64,000 nucleotides of DNA, from contig NZ_CP031311.1 of assembly GCF_004799685.1 (NCBI RefSeq), positions 2,845,355 through 2,909,354 on the forward strand, read 5' to 3'. This document shows positions 57,528-64,000 of this stretch, in pieces (position 1 is the stretch's first letter; each line of letters opens with the position of its first letter). The notes below the pieces were generated by a model. That model was given only the letters and a program-made list of their open reading frames with translations, did not search any database and was not told the origin of the DNA. Made by a program: the position numbers and the translations under genes. Source of the stretch: Halobellus limi (GTDB lineage: Archaea > Halobacteriota > Halobacteria > Halobacteriales > Haloferacaceae).

Positions 57528-58271
57528 TCACCCGGGTGCGCCGCCGTACTCGTCGAGCACCGAGGAGAGAGAGACCGACCGACGGCTGCGGTCGCCGCAG
57601 AAGGAGTCACAGAGCGCGTCGACCGCGACGTCGGGGTCCGATCGACCGCCGCTCCGGGCGACGCTGCCGACCGAATCGGGGTCGAACGGCACGTCGAGCG
57701 CCTCGTAGACGGGATCGAGGACCGACGCGAGTTCGTCGTGGGCGTCGACCACGACGACGCCCGCGACGAGCGCCGTCTCGCGGCGGATCCGCTGGGCGAT
57801 GCCCGAGATCTTCCCGCGGGCCTGCACGGAGTGATCGCCCGGACAGAACGACGCCTCCGGTTCGCCGCGACGCGCGGGGACGCCGAGCGACCGCAGCGCT
57901 CGCACGACGGCCGTCGTCGCGGCGTCGTACCGGGATTCGAGCCCGCGCCGGTCGTCTTCGATCGGGACCGCGACGGCGAACGCGACCGTCGTGCCCGCGT
58001 ATGCGACGGCACGTCCGCCGACGCTCCGTTCGACGGCCGGGTAGCCGCGGGACTCGGCCGCCGCTCTCGCTCGCTCGTATCCGGCGGTCCGCGCGTCGCG
58101 GCGTCCGAAGGCCACGTGGCGGTGCGGGGTCCACACGCGGACCGCCGGAACGCCGGTGTCGGCCGTCGAAGCGAGCATCGCGTCGGTTCCGGTCCGGTCG
58201 ACGTCGAGCGTGGGTGCCCGGCCGCGAACGACTCGGACGTCGGCCGCGTCAGGTGTGATCTCTTCGAGCAC
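57528..58271 (-). CDS. Lipoate-protein ligase A-like (biotin/lipoate ligase fold)
   Basis: A 247-aa BPL/LplA-fold protein. The family motif RSVGGRAVAYAGTTVAFAVA (RR-x2-GGG-AV type) is at about residue 80, the catalytic Lys is in VQARGKISGIAQRIRRE, and CPGDHSVQ lies between them. Haloarchaea use LplA-type ligases for lipoylation of 2-oxoacid dehydrogenase-like complexes. The C-terminal part is short, so it may be an octanoyl-transferase or a substrate-specific paralog. It overlaps nothing and is transcribed in the same direction as pyrC. Confidence 0.78.
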   Translation of the reverse strand: MLEEITPDAADVRVVRGRAPTLDVDRTGTDAMLASTADTGVPAVRVWTPHRHVAFGRRDARTAGYERARAAAESRGYPAVERSVGGRAVAYAGTTVAFAVAVPIEDDRRGLESRYDAATTAVVRALRSLGVPARRGEPEASFCPGDHSVQARGKISGIAQRIRRETALVAGVVVVDAHDELASVLDPVYEALDVPFDPDSVGSVARSGGRSDPDVAVDALCDSFCGDRSRRSVSLSSVLDEYGGAPG

Positions 58272-58342
58272 GTCGCCAGAAGATTGGGCCGACGAACCTA
58301 AGCGCTCTCGGTCCTCCGAGGGGGTATGAAGAGTGGTCGTGA

Positions 58343-59320
58343 GTGACAGCCGACGCCGCCGTCCACGTACCGGCGTCGACGCTCCGAGCGTACGGTCGCT
58401 TCTCGCTGTATAACTCGCCGTACCCCGCGCACGACGCCGGGTCCGCTATCGACCTGTATCCTCAGGACGACGTCGGACGCTCGCCGGTCGCCGGCGTCGT
58501 GCGGGAGACCCGCACCGTGCGTGCGCCGGGGAAGCCGTACGCGGCCGACGAGGAGTATCTCGTCCTCGTCGACGTCGACTGCGAGCGGAGCGGAATCAGC
58601 GTCGAGGAGACCGACGCGGAGGGGCTCGTGGCGCGGGTCCTCCACGTCCGACCGGAGGTCGAACCGGGCGATGAGGTCGCCGTCGGCGACCCGCTCGGTC
58701 CGATGATCCGTTCGGGGTTCTTCGCGCCCTGGGTCGCGAACCACGTCCACGTGGGGTTCCGGCGGGCCGAGCAGAACCTCCACCGCGCGGGCGGGTCGCT
58801 GCCGGTCGCTGCCGACGTCGACGTCGGACCCGTGTCGTGGGACGGAACCGGAACCGTCGTCGAGGTCGGAGACACCTACGCGCTCCTCGACAGTCCGACG
58901 CATCCGGATCCGGGCGAGCGGTTCGCCGGCATCGCCGGGACCGTTTCCCGGGCGGCGGACGCGACGACGGGAGATCCGTCTCCGGCGAACGACGACGCCG
59001 CAACGCGGGTCGTCCTCGACGGCGGACTGGCCCACTACGCGGCCGGAGGGGCGTTGGGCGGCGATCCGAGCGCCGCCGTGGCCGATCGCGGTCCGGTCTC
59101 GTTCCTCGGTCGGCACGTCGGCGACGCCGACGGACGAGACGTCGCCTGGCGCGACATCGACGTCGTCGCGAACGGCGACCGAATCACCGGGCTCTCCCTC
59201 TTCGTCGGCCTCGGTCCGACCATCGGCGCGAAGCTCGTCTGTCCGGACCGGGCGTTCGAGGTCGGCGAGCGAGTCGAGGTGTCCATCCGCGAGAGCGACG
59301 ACCCGATCCGTCTGGGCTGA
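58343..59320 (+). CDS. M23-like (LytM-fold) protein of unknown role
   Basis: A 325-aa protein starting with GTG. The N-terminal half has elements of the M23 peptidase zinc site: PAHDAGSAIDLYP (H-x5-D), followed by VAGVVRETRTVRAPG and VHVGFRR in ANHVHVGF (H-x-H), with a beta-hairpin layout in between. The second half has no recognised domain. Archaea lack murein, so the usual substrate is absent; it may bind or process another polymer. The frame's only upstream ATG ends after six codons. It stands alone between divergent neighbours. Confidence 0.6.
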   Translation: MTADAAVHVPASTLRAYGRFSLYNSPYPAHDAGSAIDLYPQDDVGRSPVAGVVRETRTVRAPGKPYAADEEYLVLVDVDCERSGISVEETDAEGLVARVLHVRPEVEPGDEVAVGDPLGPMIRSGFFAPWVANHVHVGFRRAEQNLHRAGGSLPVAADVDVGPVSWDGTGTVVEVGDTYALLDSPTHPDPGERFAGIAGTVSRAADATTGDPSPANDDAATRVVLDGGLAHYAAGGALGGDPSAAVADRGPVSFLGRHVGDADGRDVAWRDIDVVANGDRITGLSLFVGLGPTIGAKLVCPDRAFEVGERVEVSIRESDDPIRLG

Positions 59321-59365
59321 GGGCGACGACCGGGTCGAAGACTGCCGAGTGTCTGCGCCGGGGGC

Positions 59366-59947
59366 CTACTCGAACACGACCTCCGCGCGCGTCGTCACCT
59401 CGCCGAAGAGCCAGTCGGCGTGTTCGAGGGCGTACTCCTTGTGCTCGTCCTCTATCGCGCCGATGGCGTCCTCGACGAGCACCGGCCGGTAGTCCCGCAG
59501 TCCGGCGCTCCCCGCGGTGTGGAGGACGCAGACGTTCGCGAGCGTCCCGCAGACGAGGAGGTCGTCGACGCCGCGGGCAGACAGCCAGCCGTCGAGTTCG
59601 GTCTCGTAGAAGGCGTCGTAGGTGTGTTTCTCGACGACGTGGTCGGACTCGCGGACGTCGAGTTCGCCGACGAGTTCCGCCTCCCAACTCCCCTCGACGA
59701 CGTGTTCGCCCCAGCGGTCGAACTCGTCGTAGTAGTGCGCGCCCTCGAACTGTTCGGGCGGGTGCACGTCGCGGGTGTAGACGACCCGCGCGCCGGCGTC
59801 GCGGGCCTCCTGGACCAGGTCGGTCACGTCGTCGATCACGGCCTCGCTGGCCGGCGCGTGGAGGCTCCCGTCGGGGTGGCAGAAGCCGTTCTGCATATCG
59901 ACGACGACGACGGCGGTCCGCTCGGGATCGAACGCATCGGTGGGCAT
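59366..59947 (-). CDS. Isochorismatase-family hydrolase, probable nicotinamidase
   Basis: A 193-aa cysteine hydrolase. The catalytic triad is Asp in VVVVDMQNGFCHPDG, Lys in VVEKHTYDAFYETEL and Cys in NVCVLHTAGSA. The metal-site HPPEQF (YTRDVHPPEQFEGAHYYDEF) is as in nicotinamidases (PncA), which convert nicotinamide to nicotinate. pncB and two nadE genes in the window fit NAD salvage. The isochorismatase alternative cannot be excluded. Confidence 0.8.
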   Translation of the reverse strand: MPTDAFDPERTAVVVVDMQNGFCHPDGSLHAPASEAVIDDVTDLVQEARDAGARVVYTRDVHPPEQFEGAHYYDEFDRWGEHVVEGSWEAELVGELDVRESDHVVEKHTYDAFYETELDGWLSARGVDDLLVCGTLANVCVLHTAGSAGLRDYRPVLVEDAIGAIEDEHKEYALEHADWLFGEVTTRAEVVFE

Positions 59948-60079
59948 ACCGAACGTAGTTCCGCGGGCGACAAAGGCGTTCTCCCGGCGTGTCGAGGAGT
60001 CCTGCGGGGGCAGCGACGGAGCGGTAGCGGAGCGTGCGACGCGGAAAGGTACTTCCCCGCGTGGTCCCTCCTCCCGGCA

Positions 60080-61540
60080 ATGACGCGGAAACGCGGCCTG
60101 ACCGTCCCGGCGGTCGCCCTGTTGCTCGTCCTGGCCGGGTGTAGCGCACCGGTGCTCGACTCCGGTTCCTCGGTCCCGCCCGCGGCGGGCGGCGACGCCG
60201 TCGCGACGCCGAACGCCGACTTCGACGACCCCGAGCGCGACGTCCTCGGGTGGGAGGGCGGCTACTGGTACAACGAATCGATCGACGTCGACCAGTCCGA
60301 CGGCCTCTCCGAGAAGGAGTTAGACGCCTACGTCGGGCGGGCGATGGCCAGGGTCGAGTACGTCCGCGGCGAGGAGTTCGACTCGCGCGTGCCGGTGAAC
60401 GTGATCTCCCGCGAGGAGTACCGGAACCGGTCGTCCGGCGGGTCGGGGTCGGGCGACGGCGAACCGAGCGAGTACGAGCGCTGGAACGACCAGGTGTGGG
60501 AGGCGCTGTTCGTGACCGGCGAGAGCGAGAGCAGCGGCGAGGCCATCGGCGAGACCAGAAGCTCCGCCGTCGCCGGCTTTTACTCCCCCTCCGACGACGA
60601 GATCAAGATCATCACCGACACGCCCGAGTCGCCGACGATCAACAACGCGACCCTCGTCCACGAACTCGTCCACGCCCTCCAGGACCAGCGCTACGATCTG
60701 ACGAAGCCGAAGTACGGCGGCGACACCCAGGACGAACAGCTCGCGACGGACGGCCTCGTCGAGGGCGACGCGAAGTACGTCGAACAGCGGTACGCCGACC
60801 GCTGCGGTGAGTCCTGGGAGTGCGTCGCCACGCCGTCGAGCGGCGGCGGAGGCGGCGGAGGCGGCGGCACGCCGAACCTTGGAATCTTCCTGACGATCTT
60901 CCAGCCCTACTCCGACGGGCCGGTCTACGTCCACGACCTCGTCAGCGACGAGGGGTGGGACGGCGTCGACGAGCGGTTCGAGAACCCGCCGACGTCGTCG
61001 GAACAGATCATCCACCGGACCGACGAGGAACCGGTTCCCATCGACTACCGCGACCGGGCGCGAAACGGCTGGGAGACGTTCCCCGAACAGGGGGAGGACG
61101 GTTCCGACACCGTCGGCGAGGCGTCGATGTACGTGATGTTCTGGTATCAGGCCCGGAACGCCGGTGCCGACACGGTCGACCCGCGGGAGATCGGAGACGT
61201 CCAAAGTCGGTACGACACGTACAACTACGAGTCCGAGCCCTCCGCGGGATGGGGCAACGACCGACTCTATCCCCACCAGAAGCAGACGGCGGACGGGACC
61301 GAGTACGGGTACGTCTGGGTGACCGAGTGGGACACCGAGGAAGACGCCAGGGAGTTCCAGCGGGCCTACCGGGCGATTCTCGACGCGCACGAGGCGGAAC
61401 CGCGCGCCGAAAACACCTACGTGGTTCCCGACGGCCAGTTCGAAGACGCGTTCCGCGTCACCCGTTCGGGAACGCGGGTGACGATCGTGAACGGGCCGAC
61501 CGTCGACGACCTCGGCGACATCCGGCCGCGGCGGTCCTGA
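60080..61540 (+). CDS. Hvo_1808-type surface lipoprotein with a zinc-peptidase-like motif
   Basis: A 486-aa exported lipoprotein. A hydrophobic signal ends in a lipobox (LLLVLAGC), followed by a Ser/Gly/Ala-rich linker and a large acidic extracellular region. LVHELVHALQDQRYDLT holds a metzincin-like HELVH (H-E-x2-H), which would give zinc-peptidase activity. A poly-Gly run (9 Gly) is at about residues 257-265. It resembles the haloarchaeal Hvo_1808 surface protein family. The ATG at 60080 is preferred over longer frames. Confidence 0.82.
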   Translation: MTRKRGLTVPAVALLLVLAGCSAPVLDSGSSVPPAAGGDAVATPNADFDDPERDVLGWEGGYWYNESIDVDQSDGLSEKELDAYVGRAMARVEYVRGEEFDSRVPVNVISREEYRNRSSGGSGSGDGEPSEYERWNDQVWEALFVTGESESSGEAIGETRSSAVAGFYSPSDDEIKIITDTPESPTINNATLVHELVHALQDQRYDLTKPKYGGDTQDEQLATDGLVEGDAKYVEQRYADRCGESWECVATPSSGGGGGGGGGTPNLGIFLTIFQPYSDGPVYVHDLVSDEGWDGVDERFENPPTSSEQIIHRTDEEPVPIDYRDRARNGWETFPEQGEDGSDTVGEASMYVMFWYQARNAGADTVDPREIGDVQSRYDTYNYESEPSAGWGNDRLYPHQKQTADGTEYGYVWVTEWDTEEDAREFQRAYRAILDAHEAEPRAENTYVVPDGQFEDAFRVTRSGTRVTIVNGPTVDDLGDIRPRRS

Positions 61541-61688
61541 GACGGGCAGCGGCCAGAGGCGATCGGACGTTCCGAGTCGGTCGGGAGCGTCCCGTGTCCG
61601 CGCACCGGCGCCGAGATTGAAGAGGAATCCCCTTCGGAGCGCCGCGGCGAACGAGTGAATTTTTCAGCGCGCGCCGCGAACGCCGCGT

Positions 61689-62855
61689 ATGGAGTTCGAC
61701 ATCGTCGGTCCCGACGCCATCGCCGAGGGGTCGGCGACCGACGCGTACTTCGATCGGACGGAGACGACGCTCCGCCACGCGGGCCGGAACCCCCGCGTCG
61801 TCGCCGAGGTGACCGCCGATCAGTTCCCCGACGGCGACTACGAACTGCTGGCCGGCGTGAAGGACGCCGCGGCGCTCCTGGAGGGCCGTGACGTCGACGT
61901 CGACGCGATCCCGCCGGGACGGTTGTTCGACGGCGGCCCCGTGATGCGGATCGAGGGCGACTACCTGTCGTTCGCCCGGTTGGAAACGTCGCTTCTGGGC
62001 TTTCTCTCGCACGCCTCGGGCGTCGCGACCGCCGCCCTCGACGTGCGGCGAGCGGCGCCCGAATCGACGGTGCTCTCCTTCGGGGCGCGGCACGTCCACC
62101 CGTCGATCGCGGCGATGGTCGAGCGGAGCGCGCTCGTCGCCGGGCTCGACGGTTTCTCGCACGTCGCCGCCGGCGAGGTCATCGGCCGGGAGGCGGGCGG
62201 GACGATGCCGCACGCCCTCCTGATCTGTTTCGGCCGCGGGAACCAGGAGCAGGCCTGGCAGGCCTTCGACGAGGCGGTCGACGAGGACGTTCCCCGGGTG
62301 GCGCTGTGTGACACCTACTCCGACGAGACCGACGAGGCCCTCCGCGCCGCGGAGGCGCTCGGCGACCGACTCGACAGCGTCAGACTCGACACGACCGGCT
62401 CCCGCCGGGGGGACTTCCGACACATACTCAGAGAGGTCCGATGGACCCTCGACGCGCACGGACACGAGGGCGTCGGCGTCTTCGCCTCCGGCGGACTCGG
62501 TCCCGCGGAGCTACGCGAACTCCGGGACGTCGCCGACGGATTCGGCGTCGGAGGCTACGTCTCCAACGCCGACCCCGTCGACTTCGCGCTCGACATCGTG
62601 GAGGTCGGCGGCGAACCGGCGGCCAAGCGCGGCAAGCTCACCGGCGCGAAGTCCGTCTACCGGACGCCCGACGGCGGCCACCACGTCGGGCTGCGGGACC
62701 GCGCGGGGCCGGAGGACAGTGAGGCCCTGATGCGACCGCTCGTCCGCGGCGGAAAGATCGTCGACGACGTCGATCTCGGGATCGACGCGGCCGCCGAGCG
62801 GGCCGCTCGGGACGCAGAGCTGTGTGAGTACGGCGTCGGCGAGACCAGCGGGTAA
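61689..62855 (+). CDS. pncB: Nicotinate phosphoribosyltransferase
   Basis: A 388-aa enzyme producing nicotinate mononucleotide from nicotinate and PRPP. Signature stretches are YLSFARLETSLLGFLSHASG, SFGARHVHPSIAAMVERSAL, ASGGLGPAEL and the G-x2-VSNADPVDFALDIVEV segment. The C-terminal part GKLTGAKSVYRTPDGGHHVG matches the archaeal type. It follows the surface protein gene by 148 bp. It forms a salvage route with the nicotinamidase-like gene and NadE. Confidence 0.92.
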   Translation: MEFDIVGPDAIAEGSATDAYFDRTETTLRHAGRNPRVVAEVTADQFPDGDYELLAGVKDAAALLEGRDVDVDAIPPGRLFDGGPVMRIEGDYLSFARLETSLLGFLSHASGVATAALDVRRAAPESTVLSFGARHVHPSIAAMVERSALVAGLDGFSHVAAGEVIGREAGGTMPHALLICFGRGNQEQAWQAFDEAVDEDVPRVALCDTYSDETDEALRAAEALGDRLDSVRLDTTGSRRGDFRHILREVRWTLDAHGHEGVGVFASGGLGPAELRELRDVADGFGVGGYVSNADPVDFALDIVEVGGEPAAKRGKLTGAKSVYRTPDGGHHVGLRDRAGPEDSEALMRPLVRGGKIVDDVDLGIDAAAERAARDAELCEYGVGETSG

Positions 62856-62896
62856 CGAGTCGGTGCGAACGCGGATCGGATCGATCGGGCCGGTGG

Positions 62897-63499
62897 CTAC
62901 AGTTCTTCGACGCTACCGCCGTCGGCGCGCTCGCGGAACACCTGACCGTCGAACAGCGTGACGGTCGTGTCGTCGTCCTGCCACGCGAGCGGGGAGAGCC
63001 CGGCCTTCCGGCAGGCGTGTGTGAGAAACTGCTGTTCGTTCCAGCCGTTCTCGACCGGGATGGTCGGATAGAGCCAGCCGTGGTCGTCGCCGTTGTCGAT
63101 CACGACGCCGTGTGTGCCCAGTTCGAGGTCGTCGAGCGGGCTGTCGGTCTGTACGTAGTCGCAGACGACGCAGACCGAGATGGTGAGATTCGAGAGTTCG
63201 GGCTGTTCGATCTCCGAGCCACAGGAGTTCTCCGAGGCCGCCTGGATCGCCGCGTCGACGATGGCGTGTCCCAGTTGGTCGCTGCCGCGGTAGGCGCCCG
63301 CACAGCCGCGGAGGCGCCCGCGTCCGCGCGTCGATCGGATCCGGACGAACGCGCCGGTTCGCGCGTAGAAGGCATCGCGCATACTTCCCGGCTGTTCGCG
63401 TTGACCGTGCAAAACGTACGATTCGACCGACTCACGCGCTAACTCGACCGCCCTCGCCCCATCATCGTAGGTGAGACGAACGGTCTGCGCCTCGGACAT
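62897..63499 (-). CDS. AMMECR1/TIGR00296 family protein
   Basis: A 200-aa protein of the conserved AMMECR1 family, MSEAQTVRLTYDDGARAVEL..., with RGRGRLRGCAGAYRGSDQLG as the LRGCIG-like signature and DYVQTDSPLDDLELGTHGVV in the second half. AMMECR1 proteins occur in archaea and eukaryotes; their biochemical role is unclear. GWLYPTIPVENGWNEQQFLT is the C-terminal hallmark. It is convergent with pncB by about 40 bp. Confidence 0.9.
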   Translation of the reverse strand: MSEAQTVRLTYDDGARAVELARESVESYVLHGQREQPGSMRDAFYARTGAFVRIRSTRGRGRLRGCAGAYRGSDQLGHAIVDAAIQAASENSCGSEIEQPELSNLTISVCVVCDYVQTDSPLDDLELGTHGVVIDNGDDHGWLYPTIPVENGWNEQQFLTHACRKAGLSPLAWQDDDTTVTLFDGQVFRERADGGSVEEL

Positions 63500-63709
63500 A
63501 TGTCCGTACAGGCGCTCACCCGACTTGAACGCTTCCCTTCTATCTGCGCCGTATACGGCCGCAGCAGTGCGTTCGTGCGGTCCGGTACGGTTTATAATGA
63601 TACTGTGCGGCCGGTTCGCCGACGCGCACGTCGGCGGGCGCGTCGGTCCGTGCTCCGCCGGTGAACCGAACGACCGAACGCCTTATTGGACTCTACCGCT
63701 TCGGATCGA

Positions 63710-64000
63710 ACGGCAGAGAGAGCTCGGCTCCCGTCGGTCCGCTCCGGACTGACGAGGAAAGTCCCCCCACCGTCCGGACGGGTGACCGGGCGCAAGCCCG
63801 GAGTCGGAGACGGCTGGCTCTGGAACAGAGACGAGACCCCTCGACCCGACCGATGAGACGCGAGCGGCGGACTCCCCGCCGCCGGCGCTCGCGGGGCGAC
63901 CCGCGGGCGCGCGAACCGACCCGTAAGGGGAGGGAGTTAACCCGTCGAGGGTAGCGCGGTCGCTTCGTGATCGCGAAAAGTGAGCGGCATCAGCCGTGAA
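63710..64000 (+). ncRNA. rnpB: RNase P RNA, 5' part (cut by the window end)
   Basis: The conserved CR I sequence GAGGAAAGTCC is at about 63757-63767, preceded by a GC-rich P1/P2 region (TCCGGACTGAC). GGAACAGAGACGAGACCCC (CR II/III-like) and AGGGAGTTAACCCG follow. The gene continues past the window end. CTTATT near 63682 may be the promoter; the exact 5' end is uncertain by about 10 nt. The gap 63500-63709 otherwise holds only a perfect 12-bp palindrome (GCCGTATACGGC at 63548) and a TTTATAATG box. Confidence 0.88.

Overview
The window is a gene-dense stretch of a high-GC haloarchaeal chromosome. Proteins are strongly acidic (Asp/Glu-rich), many genes look leaderless with a TATA box about 26 bp before the start codon, and archaeal markers are present: ribosomal protein L40e, Sec61 beta, archaemetzincin, family-4 uracil-DNA glycosylase, DUF99, UPF0146, an Lrp-TRASH metal sensor, and an archaeal-type RNase P RNA that runs off the right edge. 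The nearest relatives are probably Halobacteria of the Haloferax/Halorubrum kind; I cannot name a genus.

Layout. 1-8.3 kb looks catabolic: a Rieske ring-hydroxylating oxygenase (alpha, beta, and a small duplicated third protein), an aldehyde dehydrogenase, and a split PEP-synthase-like pair resembling phenylphosphate synthase. 8.4-20 kb is mostly housekeeping (serB, an acyl-CoA synthetase alpha subunit, a LarA-like protein, amzA, hsp20, pheA, hisH, UDG, L40e, thioredoxin, Sec61 beta, pdxT). 20-27 kb holds an M20 peptidase, a four-TM protein, a two-gene borosin-like RiPP locus, a UvrD-type helicase and a degenerate M24 protein. 27-31 kb has nadE, panE, panB and tRNA-Gly with duplicated tRNA 3' ends. 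31-37 kb is an overlapping operon (ABC transporter, MBL hydrolase, amidohydrolase, Rieske ferredoxin) with an IclR regulator. 38-44 kb is copper handling (copA, Lrp-TRASH, a broken copZ) and an SLC13 transporter. 44-50 kb has a siroheme nitrite reductase, small proteins and a PAS histidine kinase. 50-64 kb has tRNA-Lys with a 3'-end duplication, a second nadE, a CoA-disulfide-reductase-like flavoprotein, glpK, a nitrilase, pyrC, a lipoate-ligase-like protein, nicotinamidase, pncB, an AMMECR1 protein and the start of rnpB.

How the genes may work together. The oxygenase genes at the left edge and the transporter/ferredoxin operon near 31-36 kb look like parts of one aromatic-type catabolic regulon: the ferredoxin could reduce the oxygenase, and the promoters of the oxygenase, the split dikinase and the ABC transporter share the motif AGAATACAAT, a candidate site for the nearby IclR protein. 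NAD metabolism is also well represented (two nadE, pncA-like, pncB).

Most noteworthy. (1) A two-gene borosin-like locus (22225-23310, minus): a 59-residue peptide with a split-borosin-type recognition helix, followed in the same frame by a methyltransferase carrying the OphMA-type catalytic motif Y-x2-G-x2-R-x3-Y. The methyltransferase lacks a canonical start that would include its SAM-binding loop; an ATC codon behind a perfect GGAGG is the best candidate. (2) Four dispersed copies (A-D) of a 140-150 bp element with its own TATA box and a covarying GC-rich stem, which I interpret as an unannotated non-coding RNA family; one copy interrupts a copZ remnant.
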